Notes under the pieces: model-generated
What the model was told of the DNA's origin: nothing
Databases searched by the model: none
Seen by the model: only the letters and a program-made list of their open reading frames with translations
Made by a program: the position numbers and the translations under genes
In this document: piece by piece, positions 35,441 through 44,655 of the stretch
How the letters are laid out: every line of letters starts with the position of its first letter
Numbering within the stretch: the first letter of the stretch is position 1
Assembly (NCBI GenBank): GCA_963702565.1
Contig: CAVPDE010000016.1
Span: 310,001-374,000 of the forward strand
Length of the DNA: 64,000 bases
From: CAVPDE01 sp963702565
GTDB taxonomy: Bacteria > Desulfobacterota > DSM-4660 > Desulfatiglandales > HGW-15
Direction of reading: 5' to 3'

Positions 35441-35537
35441 TCGGCTTTGGGTTTTTCCCCTAGCGGATTCCTCCTCAAAATGCTAAAGGCACCCAACACC
35501 CTTCTCAGAGTGAAATCAGGTCCGGAGACTGGATACG

Positions 35538-36110
35538 ATGAAGATTTTTCCCCACGAAATCGCTTTTGATGTGGACGGGGTCTTCGCCGACACCTTCCAC
35601 CTTTTTGTCGCCAAAGCACGCAGCGAGTACGGGTACCGGTTCGAATACGAAGACATCACAGAATACGATTTCATGAAGGTTCTCGATATGGATGCGGAGG
35701 CGAGTGACGCCATCGTTCAGACCCTGATCGAGTCTCCTCTGGAGAGCGGGGTGATGCCCATCTCCGGTGCTGTGGAAGTCCTGACCCGACTCTCTCTTCT
35801 CGCCCCTCTTCACTTTGTCACTGCAAGGCCTCAAAAAAAACCTATCCTGGACTGGGTCGAACACCAGCTTCCGGAAGTGGACAGGGGCAGGATCCGGATC
35901 GAGGTGACCGGCGTTCACACGGAAAAGATTCCGGTGCTGATGGAGATGGGATTCAAGTTCTTTGTGGAGGACCGGCTGGACACCTGCCCCCTGCTCGAGC
36001 AGAACGGCATCACCCCGATCCTCTTCGAACAACCCTGGAATCGGAAACCTCATCCCTATTATGTGGTCAGGGACTGGGACGATATCTCCAGGCTCATCGA
36101 CTGGCCCTGA
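35538..36110 (+). CDS. HAD-family 5'-nucleotidase (NT5C-like)
   Basis: 190 residues of the 5'(3')-deoxyribonucleotidase branch of HAD phosphatases. Motif I is AFDVDGVFADT (nucleophile and acid Asp), motif II HFVTARP, and motif III/IV KIPVLMEMGFKFFVEDRLDTC. It probably dephosphorylates nucleoside monophosphates; many bacterial homologues are uncharacterised. GGTCCGGAGAC precedes the ATG. It starts a plus-strand run through recJ. Confidence 0.85.
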   Translation: MKIFPHEIAFDVDGVFADTFHLFVAKARSEYGYRFEYEDITEYDFMKVLDMDAEASDAIVQTLIESPLESGVMPISGAVEVLTRLSLLAPLHFVTARPQKKPILDWVEHQLPEVDRGRIRIEVTGVHTEKIPVLMEMGFKFFVEDRLDTCPLLEQNGITPILFEQPWNRKPHPYYVVRDWDDISRLIDWP

Positions 36111-36197
36111 GCAGAGCCTCTGATGCCGGTTGACAAAAAGCAGAAAAATATTATCATCTAGAACCTGGACCCATGTCTCACTTGGAGGAATTCAACC

Positions 36198-36362
36198 ATG
36201 CCCAGCTACGATTTCAGGTGTGAAAAGTGCGGCGGCAAGTTCAACCTCATGCTGTCCCTTTCAGAATATGACAAGATGAAGTTCCGGTGCCCCAAGTGCA
36301 AGAGCACCAAGGTGAAACAGGAAATCATGCCCTTCCAGGTCAAGACTTCCAAAAAAAGCTAG
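36198..36362 (+). CDS. FmdB-family zinc ribbon protein
   Basis: 54 residues: MPSYDFRCEKCGGKF at the start and FRCPKCKSTKV form the two CxxC knuckles of a zinc ribbon, with the FmdB/putative regulatory protein pattern. CTTGGAGGAA eight bases before the ATG supports the start. A second zinc-ribbon gene follows 15 bases after the stop. Role unknown; family members sit next to many unrelated operons. Confidence 0.8.
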   Translation: MPSYDFRCEKCGGKFNLMLSLSEYDKMKFRCPKCKSTKVKQEIMPFQVKTSKKS

Positions 36363-36377
36363 CCGAGAAGATTGAAT

Positions 36378-36632
36378 ATGGAATGTCCTCACTGTCAGCA
36401 AGAGATCCCTGGCAAGATGTGCCCGGAGTGTGGAACCCAAGTTCCGGGAGAGAGCCGCTATTGCATGGCCTGCGGAGCATTGTTCAAAGCAGAGGCAGGC
36501 GGAGGGAGCGATGCGGAAGATGGACTGGACCTCGAAACCCGCGTGCTCTGCCCTGACGGAAACTGCACGGGCATTATCGTGGACGGCAAGTGCACCGAGT
36601 GCGGAAAGCCCTACCCTGAGTCCGCTTCCTGA
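36378..36632 (+). CDS. Small zinc-ribbon protein (three CxxC pairs or more)
   Basis: 84 residues with MECPHCQQEIPGKMCPECG, YCMACGALF and, after a Gly/Asp linker, VLCPDGNCTGIIVDGKCTECGKPYP. The ten-odd cysteines would hold two or three zinc ions (zinc-ribbon_2 and double-zinc-ribbon type). A TTG two codons upstream is an alternative start. Function unknown; it is placed between the FmdB-like gene and queD, probably one transcript. Confidence 0.75.
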   Translation: MECPHCQQEIPGKMCPECGTQVPGESRYCMACGALFKAEAGGGSDAEDGLDLETRVLCPDGNCTGIIVDGKCTECGKPYPESAS

Positions 36633-36650
36633 TCCGCCGGGGTGGCCCCC

Positions 36651-37022
36651 ATGTATGAACTGAAGATCATCGCCCAGATGGCCTGCGCTCACCAGCTCCG
36701 GGAATTTGAAGGCCGATGCGAGAATCTGCACGGCCATAACTGGAAGATCGAAGTCTTTGTGAGCGGTGAGGATCTGGAGCCCAACGGCATCTTGATCGAC
36801 TTCAAGAAAGTCAAGACCGCCACGGAAAAAGTGATCGACGAATTGGATCACAAGTTCCTGAACGACATGGACTACTTCAAGGAAGTGAATCCTTCGTCGG
36901 AAAACATCGCCCGCTACATCTTCAAAGCCCTGGGGCACACCCTGGACAGCAGGAAGGTCAGGGTGAACAGGGTCACGGCCTGGGAGTCGGACACCGCGTG
37001 CGCCTCTTACACGGAGCCTTGA
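36651..37022 (+). CDS. queD: 6-carboxytetrahydropterin synthase
   Basis: 123 residues from the ATG that gives the family start MYELKIIAQMACAHQLREFEGRCENLHGHNWKIEV (an in-frame GTG three codons earlier is possible). The zinc His triad is AHQL and HGHNW; Cys in GRCENLHGH is the catalytic Cys; DHKFLND and WESDTACASY complete the site. It makes 6-carboxytetrahydropterin from dihydroneopterin triphosphate in queuosine synthesis. Other que genes are absent, though a QueG-like Fe-S protein is at 46236. Confidence 0.93.
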   Translation: MYELKIIAQMACAHQLREFEGRCENLHGHNWKIEVFVSGEDLEPNGILIDFKKVKTATEKVIDELDHKFLNDMDYFKEVNPSSENIARYIFKALGHTLDSRKVRVNRVTAWESDTACASYTEP

Positions 37023-37031
37023 GTCGAGGGA

Positions 37032-37793
37032 ATGGCTCAATCCCTTATGAAAAAGATCATCGCCTTCATTCCTTCCCGATATGAATCCACACGGTTTCCG
37101 GGCAAGCCCTTAGCCCTCATCGCCGGAAAGCCCATGATCCAGCATGTCTATGAACGCACCCTGTCTTCCGCGCATGTGGAGGACGCTTTTGTCGCAACCG
37201 ATGACGAGCGAATTGCTCACTGCGTTCAGGGTTTCGGCGGCAAGGCCGTCATGACCGGGCCGACCCATCCCTCGGGCACGGACCGCATTGCCGAAGCCGC
37301 TCTGAAGCTGGGGCTGCAAGATCACGATCTGGTCGTCAATGTACAAGGCGACCAACCGGCCTTTGATCCCTCCTGCATCCCTGAGTTGCTCAAGCCTTTC
37401 CAGGATGATCCCGAGCTCCCCATGACCACGCTGATGATCCGGATACGCGAGAAGGAAGAGATCGAGAACCCGAACAACGTGAAGGTGGTCAGCGACAGGA
37501 AGGGATTTGCTCTCTACTTTTCGCGTTCTCCCATCCCCTTCTATCGCGACACCGGAGAAAACCAGGGCGTTTACAAACATCTCGGATTCTACGCCTACCC
37601 GGTTCGGTTCCTGAGGATTTTCGTAAGCCTTTCCCCGGGGCCGCTCGAGTCCGCAGAAAAACTGGAACCGCTCAGGGCACTGGAACACGGCTTCAAGATT
37701 AAAGTGGTGGAGACCCGCTTCGATTCGACCGAGGTGGATACCCCGAAGGACATCAAGAAAGCAGAACACATGATCCGCTGGCAGGAGACATGA
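37032..37793 (+). CDS. kdsB: 3-deoxy-manno-octulosonate cytidylyltransferase
   Basis: 253 residues. Nucleotide-binding IAFIPSRYESTRFPGKPLALIAGKPMIQHVYE, then FVATDDERI, TGPTHPSGTDRIAEAA and NVQGDQPAFDPSCI are exact family marks. It activates Kdo as CMP-Kdo for LPS inner core, which marks the cell as Gram-negative with LPS. A second ATG 15 bases in is an alternative start. Its stop overlaps recJ by four bases (ATGA). Confidence 0.96.
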   Translation: MAQSLMKKIIAFIPSRYESTRFPGKPLALIAGKPMIQHVYERTLSSAHVEDAFVATDDERIAHCVQGFGGKAVMTGPTHPSGTDRIAEAALKLGLQDHDLVVNVQGDQPAFDPSCIPELLKPFQDDPELPMTTLMIRIREKEEIENPNNVKVVSDRKGFALYFSRSPIPFYRDTGENQGVYKHLGFYAYPVRFLRIFVSLSPGPLESAEKLEPLRALEHGFKIKVVETRFDSTEVDTPKDIKKAEHMIRWQET

Positions 37794-39535
37794 AAAAGAT
37801 CTGGAACCTGAAGGCCTCTTCTCCCCATGCCGCGACCCTTTCAGAATCGTCCGGTCTCTCCCGCCTGGAGGCTCAGATCCTCATCCATCGCGGCCTTCTT
37901 GACCCTCGTGACGTCGCTTCTTTTCTCCTTCCCCGACTGACCCACCTCCTGGACCCTTATCTCATGAAGGACATGTCCTCCGCCATAGACCTTATCCTGT
38001 CGGCTATGGACAGAGAGGACCCGATCACCATTTACGGGGACTATGACGCGGATGGGCTCACGGCCACAGCCCTTCTTTTCAACTTCCTTTCATCCCTCGG
38101 CGTCCCGGTGCATGCCTATATCCCCAATCGGCTGACCGAAGGATACGGACTCCATGTCAAAGCGGTAGAGCGAATCGCCCGGCGCGGCCCGGGGTTGATC
38201 GTCACCGTGGACTGCGGCGTCTCCAACAACCAGGAGATCGCCTTTGCCGCAGGCCTCGGCCTGAAAGTGGTGGTCACCGATCACCATCAGGTGGACGAGT
38301 CCTTCACTCCCCTTTGCGCTGTTGTCAATCCGCACCGAGCGGACTGCCCTTTCCCTTTCAAGCATCTGACCGGCGTGGGGTTGGCCTTTTTCCTGGCCGT
38401 AGCCTTGAGGGCGGCCCTGCGGGGACGAGGGCGGTTCGACACACATCCTGAACCGGACCTGAAGGACTATCTCGACCTCGTGGCGCTTGGAACCGTGGCG
38501 GACATGGCCCCGCTCCTTGATCAGAACCGGCTTCTCGTCAAGACAGGCCTGGACAAGATCCGGACCACCCGGTGGCCGGGGATTGCGGCCATCGCGGAAC
38601 TGGCAGGCCTCTCGCTTGCCACTCTCACCGCCCAGGATCTCGCCTTCAGGATTGCGCCCCGATTCAACGCCTCCGGAAGATTGGGTGATGCGGAAATAGC
38701 GCTCACCGCTCTCACCACCTGTGTTCCCGGCCATGCCAAAGGCCTCGCGCTGCAACTCGACAGGATAAACGGCGAAAGGCAACGCCTTGAGCGGAAGATC
38801 CTGGATGAAATTGAAGCAACGCTTCCCTCCACGGCGGACCTCTCCTCTCAAAGGGCTCTGGTGGTCACCGGAGCCGGCTGGCACCGGGGAATCCTCGGGA
38901 TCGTGGCGTCCAAACTGCTGGAGAAACATCGACGGCCGGTGCTTGTCCTGGGTGTGGAAAACGGGACAGCGGTCGGCTCCGGCAGGAGCATACCCGGATT
39001 CAATCTTTACAGGGCATTGAGAAGACTCGAGCCGCTGCTCGACCGGTTCGGGGGTCACAAGCACGCGGCGGGATTGGCTCTTAAAGCGTCTCACGTGGAG
39101 AGGCTCAGGCAGGAATTCGAAAACCTTGCTCGCGAGGAGCTTTCAGAGGAAGACCTTGTTCCCTCCGTCGATGTGGATGCGGAAGTGTATCTTAAGGACA
39201 TGACGCTTGAGACCCTTCGCCGTCTTAACTCCTTTTCGCCCTTTGGATCAGGAAACCCCGAGCCCCTGTTCTATTCAGGCCCTTGTGACGTGGTGGAGTC
39301 GAGAGTGGTGGGAGAAAGACATCTAAAAATGAAGGTTCGGCAGAACGGAACGGTTTTCGAGACGATCGGCTTCGAGTTGGCGGAGCACACCTCCCTCCTT
39401 CGCGGCCCGATCAACTTCATTTTCACCCCTGAAATCGATCGATGGCAGGGCCAGGAGAAAGTCAAGCTCCGCATGATCGATCTGGAGCCCAGCGACCAAC
39501 CCTGCAAGTTGCAGAGGCAGCCGGCTAATCCTTGA
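37790..39535 (+). CDS. recJ: Single-stranded-DNA-specific exonuclease RecJ
   Basis: 581 residues with all DHH/DHHA1 motifs: ITIYGDYDADGLTATALL, VTVDCGVSNN, VVVTDHHQVDE, NPHRADC, DLVALGTVADMAPL, and the C-terminal GGHKHAAGLAL of DHHA1, then an OB-like domain. It degrades 5' ends of ssDNA in recombination and mismatch repair. It is translationally coupled to kdsB. Its 3' end overlaps the convergent ACT-domain gene by 11 bases. Confidence 0.96.
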   Translation: MKKIWNLKASSPHAATLSESSGLSRLEAQILIHRGLLDPRDVASFLLPRLTHLLDPYLMKDMSSAIDLILSAMDREDPITIYGDYDADGLTATALLFNFLSSLGVPVHAYIPNRLTEGYGLHVKAVERIARRGPGLIVTVDCGVSNNQEIAFAAGLGLKVVVTDHHQVDESFTPLCAVVNPHRADCPFPFKHLTGVGLAFFLAVALRAALRGRGRFDTHPEPDLKDYLDLVALGTVADMAPLLDQNRLLVKTGLDKIRTTRWPGIAAIAELAGLSLATLTAQDLAFRIAPRFNASGRLGDAEIALTALTTCVPGHAKGLALQLDRINGERQRLERKILDEIEATLPSTADLSSQRALVVTGAGWHRGILGIVASKLLEKHRRPVLVLGVENGTAVGSGRSIPGFNLYRALRRLEPLLDRFGGHKHAAGLALKASHVERLRQEFENLAREELSEEDLVPSVDVDAEVYLKDMTLETLRRLNSFSPFGSGNPEPLFYSGPCDVVESRVVGERHLKMKVRQNGTVFETIGFELAEHTSLLRGPINFIFTPEIDRWQGQEKVKLRMIDLEPSDQPCKLQRQPANP

Positions 39536-40007
39536 AGATCCGGGCGGCCGCGTCTATGTCTTCGGGGCAAAAGACGAAGAGAGATTTTTTCTCCGAGGGC
39601 ATGGCCGAACCGTAAACGTAGCTGATGTTGATTCCCTCTTCTCCGAACTTCTTGGCCATGGCTGCAAGGGTTCCCGGCGTGTTGTCGATCTCAAGGGCGA
39701 TCACGGGCATGATGTCGAAGAGGTACCCCTTCTTGGAAAGCAGATCGATGGCCTTGTCCGTTTGGTTCACCAGCAGCCGGATGAGCGCGAAGTCCGCAGA
39801 GTCCTTCTGCATGGAGCCGTAAGAGGCGGCGGGTGCTATCCGTTTCAGCGTTTTTCCCCTGGCCTTGAAAAGCTCCTTCACATACGCCGAAGCATCCTGG
39901 ATCGTCAGCGCATCGATGTTGACCCCTTCCCCGCCGAGGAGGGTGGCCAGTTTTCCCAGCTCACCCGGCACGTTTTCAAGAAAAAGCTGGATCTCCGTTC
40001 TCACCAT
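39525..40007 (-). CDS. Tandem ACT-domain protein
   Basis: 160 residues forming two ACT domains (about 4-72, IQLFLENVPGELGKLATLLGGEGVNIDALTIQDA, and 84-155, ALEIDNTPGTLAAMAKKFGEEGINISYVYGS). The first 'VPGELGKL' and second 'TPGTLAAM' loops are amino-acid binding signatures. Stand-alone tandem ACT proteins in deltaproteobacteria often lie beside phenylacetate-CoA ligase or amino-acid genes, but none is next to it. It could bind an amino acid as a sensor. Confidence 0.87.
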   Translation of the reverse strand: MVRTEIQLFLENVPGELGKLATLLGGEGVNIDALTIQDASAYVKELFKARGKTLKRIAPAASYGSMQKDSADFALIRLLVNQTDKAIDLLSKKGYLFDIMPVIALEIDNTPGTLAAMAKKFGEEGINISYVYGSAMPSEKKSLFVFCPEDIDAAARIFKD

Positions 40008-40027
40008 CGCTCAACTCCCGCAGAAAG

Positions 40028-40978
40028 CTATTTCCCTTTTTGCTTCACTTCGTAGCCCTTGAAAAACCTCAACAGCTCCGAATCCGTGGAAAGCACGAGA
40101 GAAGTGCTTTTGTCCATGGTGTCCTTGTAAATGTCGAGAGTTTGAATAAAGGAGTAGAACTCCGGATCTTTCCCCAAGGCCCGGGCATAAATGAGAGTCG
40201 CCTCGGCGTCGGCCTTTCCGCTGAGCTCTTGCGCCGTCCTGTAAGCCCCGGACTCGATCTCTTTCAGGTCCTTTTCCATGTCGCCCTCGATTTTCCGCGC
40301 CTCCCCCTTGCCTTCGGAACGAAATTTCTCGGCGATTTGCTTCCTCTCCGCGATCATTCGGCCATAGACCGTTTTCTGCACCTCTTCCACATAGTTCAGC
40401 ATCTTGAACTTCACATCCACGAGCTCGATGCCGAATTCCCTGAGCTTGGGTTGGGCCTGTTCGAGAATGCCTTTGGTAATATTGCTTCTTCCGAACTTTA
40501 CTTCACCCAGCGGGCTCGTATCCTTTACCACCTCCACGCCTACTTCGGCAACATCGAGTTCACGGTTGGTCATCCTCACCGTTTCGATCAGGGGGTAGGA
40601 GGTGACGAAATTCCGAACTGCGGAATCGATGATATCGTCAAGACGGCCCAAAGCGCTTGTCATGTTGTTGACGGTCTGGAAGAACTTGAGGGGATCCACG
40701 ATCTTCCAACGGGCAAAGGTATCCACCAGGATAAACGTCTTGTCCAGGGTAGGCACCTCCCCGCGATCCCCATCCCACGCCTGGAGATTCTTGGGAAAGT
40801 AGTTGGCCTGCTGAATCATCGGGATCTTGAAATAAAGGCCGGGCGTGATCTTGGCATCACCCACCGCTTTACCGAACTGGGTGAGGACCACCTGCTCGGT
40901 TTCATCGACCACATAGGCCGAACTGAAAACGGCAATCAGAATAATCGCAACAAGGACGAGTAACCCTTTAGATTTCAT
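40028..40978 (-). CDS. hflC: Protease modulator HflC
   Basis: 316 residues of the SPFH/prohibitin family. One N-terminal membrane helix (GLLVLVAIILIAVFSSAYVVDE) and a band-7 domain (VLTQFGKAVGDAKITPGLYFKIP...), then a long charged helix (EKFRSEGKGEARKIEGDMEKDLKEIE). With HflK it forms the large periplasmic cage that controls FtsH. It overlaps hflK by four bases, so the two are coupled. Confidence 0.94.
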   Translation of the reverse strand: MKSKGLLVLVAIILIAVFSSAYVVDETEQVVLTQFGKAVGDAKITPGLYFKIPMIQQANYFPKNLQAWDGDRGEVPTLDKTFILVDTFARWKIVDPLKFFQTVNNMTSALGRLDDIIDSAVRNFVTSYPLIETVRMTNRELDVAEVGVEVVKDTSPLGEVKFGRSNITKGILEQAQPKLREFGIELVDVKFKMLNYVEEVQKTVYGRMIAERKQIAEKFRSEGKGEARKIEGDMEKDLKEIESGAYRTAQELSGKADAEATLIYARALGKDPEFYSFIQTLDIYKDTMDKSTSLVLSTDSELLRFFKGYEVKQKGK

Positions 40979-42027
40979 TGCTGCCCTCCTTTCGGTCCCG
41001 CGAGATTGAGGAGGGGAAGAAGGTTCCTCTGCTCCGCATCCACGATGTATTTGTCTCCCATCTTGGGCAGGATCTCCCGAATCGCTTCAAGATACATGCG
41101 CCGCCGCGTGACATCCTGCGCTTTCGCGTACTCCTCGTAAAGCGACAGGAATCTCGAAGCATCTCCCTTGGCCCGGTTGATCCGTTGAAGGGCATACCCT
41201 TCGGCCTCCCGGATGGTCTTTTCCGCGGAACCTCTTGCCTGAGGAATGCGCTTGTTGTACTCCTCGCGAGCCTGGTAGATCATTTTTTCTTTTTCCTGGA
41301 CAGCCTGGTTCACCTCATTGAAGGAGGGCTGGACCGCCTCAGGCACGTTGGTCCTCTTCATTTCAATGGTGCTCACGGCGATGCCTGTCTCCGCCTCGTC
41401 CAGTTCCTTCTGAAGCAGGGTCTGGGCCTGTGCGGCAATCTCCTCCCGTTTGCTGATCACCTCATTGATGCTCCGGTCGCCAACCACCAGCCGCATCGCC
41501 GCTTCCGAAAGGTCCCGCAAGGTGCCGCGCGAATCTTTCACTTTGAACAGATAGGCATAGGGGTCGCGAATGCGGTACTGCACAATCCAGGGGACCACGG
41601 CCACGTTGAGGTCGCCTGTGAGCATCAGGGACTCCTGGAGATAGGCGTCTCCTGTGGCAAACCGAGACCTGGAATCCGGCTTCGTGGTGCTGGTGCGAAA
41701 ACCGAATTCCTCCTTGTACACAAACGTGACCTTGACGTTGGTCGCCTTCTCGATGCCGGAAGGCAGCTTGAAGTTCAATCCTTGAGTGGTTGTTCTGTCG
41801 TATTTCCCAAACCTCTGCACAATTCCGACTTCATCTACGGCCACCGTGTAAAAACACGAGGAGCCGAGATAAATCAGGAACAGGGCGATCACGATCAGCC
41901 AGAGGGCCGGGAACCGACCGCGCACGCCTTTGATTTTGTTGAAAACCTCGCCCATCTGGGGTGGCACCCCGCCGCCCCCGCCGCTGCCTCTCTTCTGTTG
42001 CTGCAATTTGTCCCAATCCCAGGCCAT
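40975..42027 (-). CDS. hflK: FtsH protease activity modulator HflK
   Basis: 350 residues. A cytoplasmic N-terminal part rich in Gly (MAWDWDKLQQQKRGSGGGGG) precedes one membrane helix (ALWLIVIALFLIYLGSSCFYTV) and the SPFH domain (VDEVGIVQRFGKYDRTTTQGLNFKLPSGIEKATNVKV). The pattern is HflK rather than HflC. It is upstream of hflC, with the DUF721 gene divergent 98 bases away. Confidence 0.95.
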   Translation of the reverse strand: MAWDWDKLQQQKRGSGGGGGVPPQMGEVFNKIKGVRGRFPALWLIVIALFLIYLGSSCFYTVAVDEVGIVQRFGKYDRTTTQGLNFKLPSGIEKATNVKVTFVYKEEFGFRTSTTKPDSRSRFATGDAYLQESLMLTGDLNVAVVPWIVQYRIRDPYAYLFKVKDSRGTLRDLSEAAMRLVVGDRSINEVISKREEIAAQAQTLLQKELDEAETGIAVSTIEMKRTNVPEAVQPSFNEVNQAVQEKEKMIYQAREEYNKRIPQARGSAEKTIREAEGYALQRINRAKGDASRFLSLYEEYAKAQDVTRRRMYLEAIREILPKMGDKYIVDAEQRNLLPLLNLAGPKGGQQ

Positions 42028-42125
42028 CTAATTCTCCATTTCATAAAAGGTTCTTTTTTGCTACCATATAAGCAAATCCCGATGTCGTCAAGCGTTAACG
42101 GGAATCAAGCATTCCGGGTAACCCC

Positions 42126-42440
42126 ATGGAAGCGAAACGAAGAAAAGACTCCCTCACCCCTCTCGGGGACATCCTCTCGGCCCTCCTGGCCGACTCGAAG
42201 CTCCCCTTCAACCCCCGGGACGCCGCGATCTGGAAGATCTGGGACGAGGTGGTCGGTCCTGCCATCGCACGAAACGCCCAGCCCCTCTGGATAAAAGACA
42301 GGCGCCTGCGGGTCAAGGTCTCGGACCCCATCTGGCTTCAGGAGCTTTCTTATCTGGAAGTCAGCATAAGGGAGAAGTTAACTGCCCGACTGGGCAGGCA
42401 GGCTGTGGAAAAAATCGAATTCCGGCTCAGCTCACGATAG
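42126..42440 (+). CDS. DUF721/DciA-like protein
   Basis: 104 residues matching the DUF721 (DciA) family: LTPLGDILSALLADSKLPFNPRDAAIWKIWDEVVGPAIARNAQPLWIKDRRLRVKVSDPIWLQELSYLEVSIREKL. DciA proteins load the replicative helicase DnaB in bacteria without DnaC. The match covers the conserved C-terminal module and the identity as a real DciA is likely, not certain. It converges with the TrmN6-like gene, overlapping its stop by 14 bases. Confidence 0.85.
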   Translation: MEAKRRKDSLTPLGDILSALLADSKLPFNPRDAAIWKIWDEVVGPAIARNAQPLWIKDRRLRVKVSDPIWLQELSYLEVSIREKLTARLGRQAVEKIEFRLSSR

Positions 42441-43149
42441 AGAACTCTCCCTGATCCATCAAGGGGGGAAGGATCTTCACCCCTCCTTTTCCGCCTCGCG
42501 CCCCTTCCACAAGAACCAGTTTTGACTCTTCCTCCATGGACGGATAGACAACCTGCATTCGCTTGGGCTCAACATCAAAGGCTCTCATTCGCACCAGGAG
42601 ATCCACGAGACGGCCCGCCGGATAGATCAAGGCCAATCTCCCCTTGGGTTTGAGCACAGCGCTCGCTGCGCTCAGGATATCGTTGAGCGAGGCCATGATC
42701 TCGTGCCTGGCTATCGCCCTCCCAAAATCCGGATTGACTCTGCCGCTCCCGGGTCGGCGAAAGGGCGGGTTGCAGACCACGACGTCCGCCACGGGCTTCC
42801 GTAAGGGCACCTGGCGGAGGTCTGCGAGCAGCACTCCCATCCGCTCCGTGACACCGTTCAGAGCCGCATTGCGGACCGCCTGGTCCGCAAGGTTCCTTTG
42901 AATCTCCAGGGCTATGGCATAGGCGACCGGCTTTTCGAGAAGCAGAAGAAGGGAAATGATGCCGCAGCCCGCACCCAGATCCACGACCACTTCTCCGGGC
43001 TTGACGGTCACGAATTGGGCAAGAAGTACGGCATCGATGGAAAACCGGTAACCCCTGGCGGACTGAATCAGGCGCAGCCTGCCGTCCAGAAAGTCGTCCA
43101 GGGTTTCACCTGGCCGGAGGTTGACCTCATGGGACCTGGATGATTTCAT
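42427..43149 (-). CDS. tRNA1(Val) A37 N6-methyltransferase-like protein
   Basis: 240 residues from the ATG at 43149, inside the last codons of the DUF1015 gene (overlap 23 bases); an earlier in-frame start has no support. The N-terminal GRLRLIQSARGYRFSIDAVLLAQFV, the SAM loop VVDLGAGCGIISLLLL and the catalytic NPPF (VVCNPPFRRPGSGR) fit the TrmN6/YfiC class of N6-adenine methyltransferases acting on tRNA. It is co-transcribed with the DUF1015 gene. Confidence 0.87.
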   Translation of the reverse strand: MKSSRSHEVNLRPGETLDDFLDGRLRLIQSARGYRFSIDAVLLAQFVTVKPGEVVVDLGAGCGIISLLLLLEKPVAYAIALEIQRNLADQAVRNAALNGVTERMGVLLADLRQVPLRKPVADVVVCNPPFRRPGSGRVNPDFGRAIARHEIMASLNDILSAASAVLKPKGRLALIYPAGRLVDLLVRMRAFDVEPKRMQVVYPSMEEESKLVLVEGARGGKGGVKILPPLMDQGEFSIVS

Positions 43150-44482
43150 AAGGATCGATCTTGTTAAAGACAAGACCGGTAATCGCCTTGGGATAGAAGT
43201 AAGTTGACTTTCTCGGCATGATCAGCCGGCTGCCGGCGACCTCTTTGACTTGCTCGATCCTTGTGGGATTGAGGAAGAAGGCCATCCGGTACATGCCCGA
43301 TTCGACCATGCCGACGGCTTTGGTCAGGCTGCTCTGGTAATGGAAGATCTCCTCGTTGTTCAGATCCTCCAGCGTAAAGCCCAGGGTCCTCTGCAAAAGA
43401 AAGCGGGAGAGCACGAGCACATCCAGCTGCTTGAGCGAAGGATGCAGGTCGTCCCCCATCTCGTCTCTCTTTTCCGGCTTCAGGGAAAGCAAGGAAAAGC
43501 TTTCTCCTCCCTTGTGGAAAAACCCGATGGTGGAGCGGCTCCTCCCCCTGTCGGCCAGCGCCTTCTTAAAGGATGCCACGGCGGTAGTGCCGTGAGCCTT
43601 TGAGACAGGTATCTCCTCGATATCAAACCACTGCCCGATCTTCTCGAAAAAGGCTCCTGGACTGAAGGTGTCGCATCTCTTGATCACGCGATGGGAAGAA
43701 AGGATCATCAACCCCTCATCGTCTATGCTCGTCAGAACCATCATGACGAATTCGTAGGATCGGTTAGGAGGCCTGTGCCCGTACCTGGCTCTCATGCTGT
43801 TCCGGTAGTTTCTCGCCGTCTCATAGCGGTGATGCCCGTCCGCAATAAAGATCCGCTTGTCGAGGAGCGCATCCGCCACCTTCTTGAACATCGGACGATG
43901 TGGCACGGTCCAGAGCGCGTGATGCGATCCATCCTTGAAATCAAAGGAGAGCAGGGGCTGTCCCTCGATGATTTCTCTCATGGATTCCATGACCCTGTTT
44001 TCAGGGTCTTCGTAGAGGCTGAAGATTTGGCTGAACTGGGCGTTACAGGCCCGCATGAGTTTGAGCCGATCGTCCTTGTGGGCGGAGAAGGTCTTCTCAT
44101 GGGGAAGAATCACCCCGGAGCCTTCCTCTTCAATGCGCACCAAAGCGATCAACCCCAATCTCGTTTTGGGTTCTGACCCGTCGTTGGAATCAAAGGTGTG
44201 GGAAGTGATGTACATACAGGGGAAATCCGATCGGACGAGCACATCCTCTGTTTCCCACCGCTTAAAGCAATCGGCTGAGCGCGTGTAGCGGTTATCCCAG
44301 TCCGAATCCCCGGTCTTTCTCTTACCGAGAATAAGGCGGATCACGTTGTTCGGATGAGCCCGATAAAACGCGTCCTGTTCCTCTTCGGAGATCACGTCGT
44401 AAGGGGGAGCCACCAGGCTTGACGGGTTCCCGAGAGTTTTAAAGTCGTACATGAGGCCTTTGAAAGGGGCTACGATCGCCAT
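43127..44482 (-). CDS. DUF1015-family protein
   Basis: 451 residues from the ATG that yields the family start MAIVAPFKGLMYDFKTLGNPSSLVAPPYDVISEEEQDAFYRAHPNNVIRL. Central marks: ADGHHRYETARNY, SYEFVMMVLTSIDDEGLMILSSHRVI and GKGG-like tail. The function of DUF1015 is not established; it occurs next to phosphoglycerate dehydrogenase or serine genes in several anaerobes. The longer upstream in-frame extension is atypical. Confidence 0.9.
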   Translation of the reverse strand: MAIVAPFKGLMYDFKTLGNPSSLVAPPYDVISEEEQDAFYRAHPNNVIRLILGKRKTGDSDWDNRYTRSADCFKRWETEDVLVRSDFPCMYITSHTFDSNDGSEPKTRLGLIALVRIEEEGSGVILPHEKTFSAHKDDRLKLMRACNAQFSQIFSLYEDPENRVMESMREIIEGQPLLSFDFKDGSHHALWTVPHRPMFKKVADALLDKRIFIADGHHRYETARNYRNSMRARYGHRPPNRSYEFVMMVLTSIDDEGLMILSSHRVIKRCDTFSPGAFFEKIGQWFDIEEIPVSKAHGTTAVASFKKALADRGRSRSTIGFFHKGGESFSLLSLKPEKRDEMGDDLHPSLKQLDVLVLSRFLLQRTLGFTLEDLNNEEIFHYQSSLTKAVGMVESGMYRMAFFLNPTRIEQVKEVAGSRLIMPRKSTYFYPKAITGLVFNKIDPYEIIQVP

Positions 44483-44655
44483 TTTTGCTAAATCAACACT
44501 CCCGTCTTTCTGTACCCCAAAATTTATAACAGTTAACAGATAGGGAGGTCCTGTCAAGCAAATTTCAGGGGCTTGACGCGGCCTTTGCTATTGAGTAACG
44601 TGCGTTTTTCTGAGCACTTCCCTATCGGGACATTCGAAGACACAGGGCCCTTTCC

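Noticed and set aside
40028..42027. hflK/hflC as a stomatin-like island
   Set aside because: Order, overlap and lengths are the normal HflKC pair.
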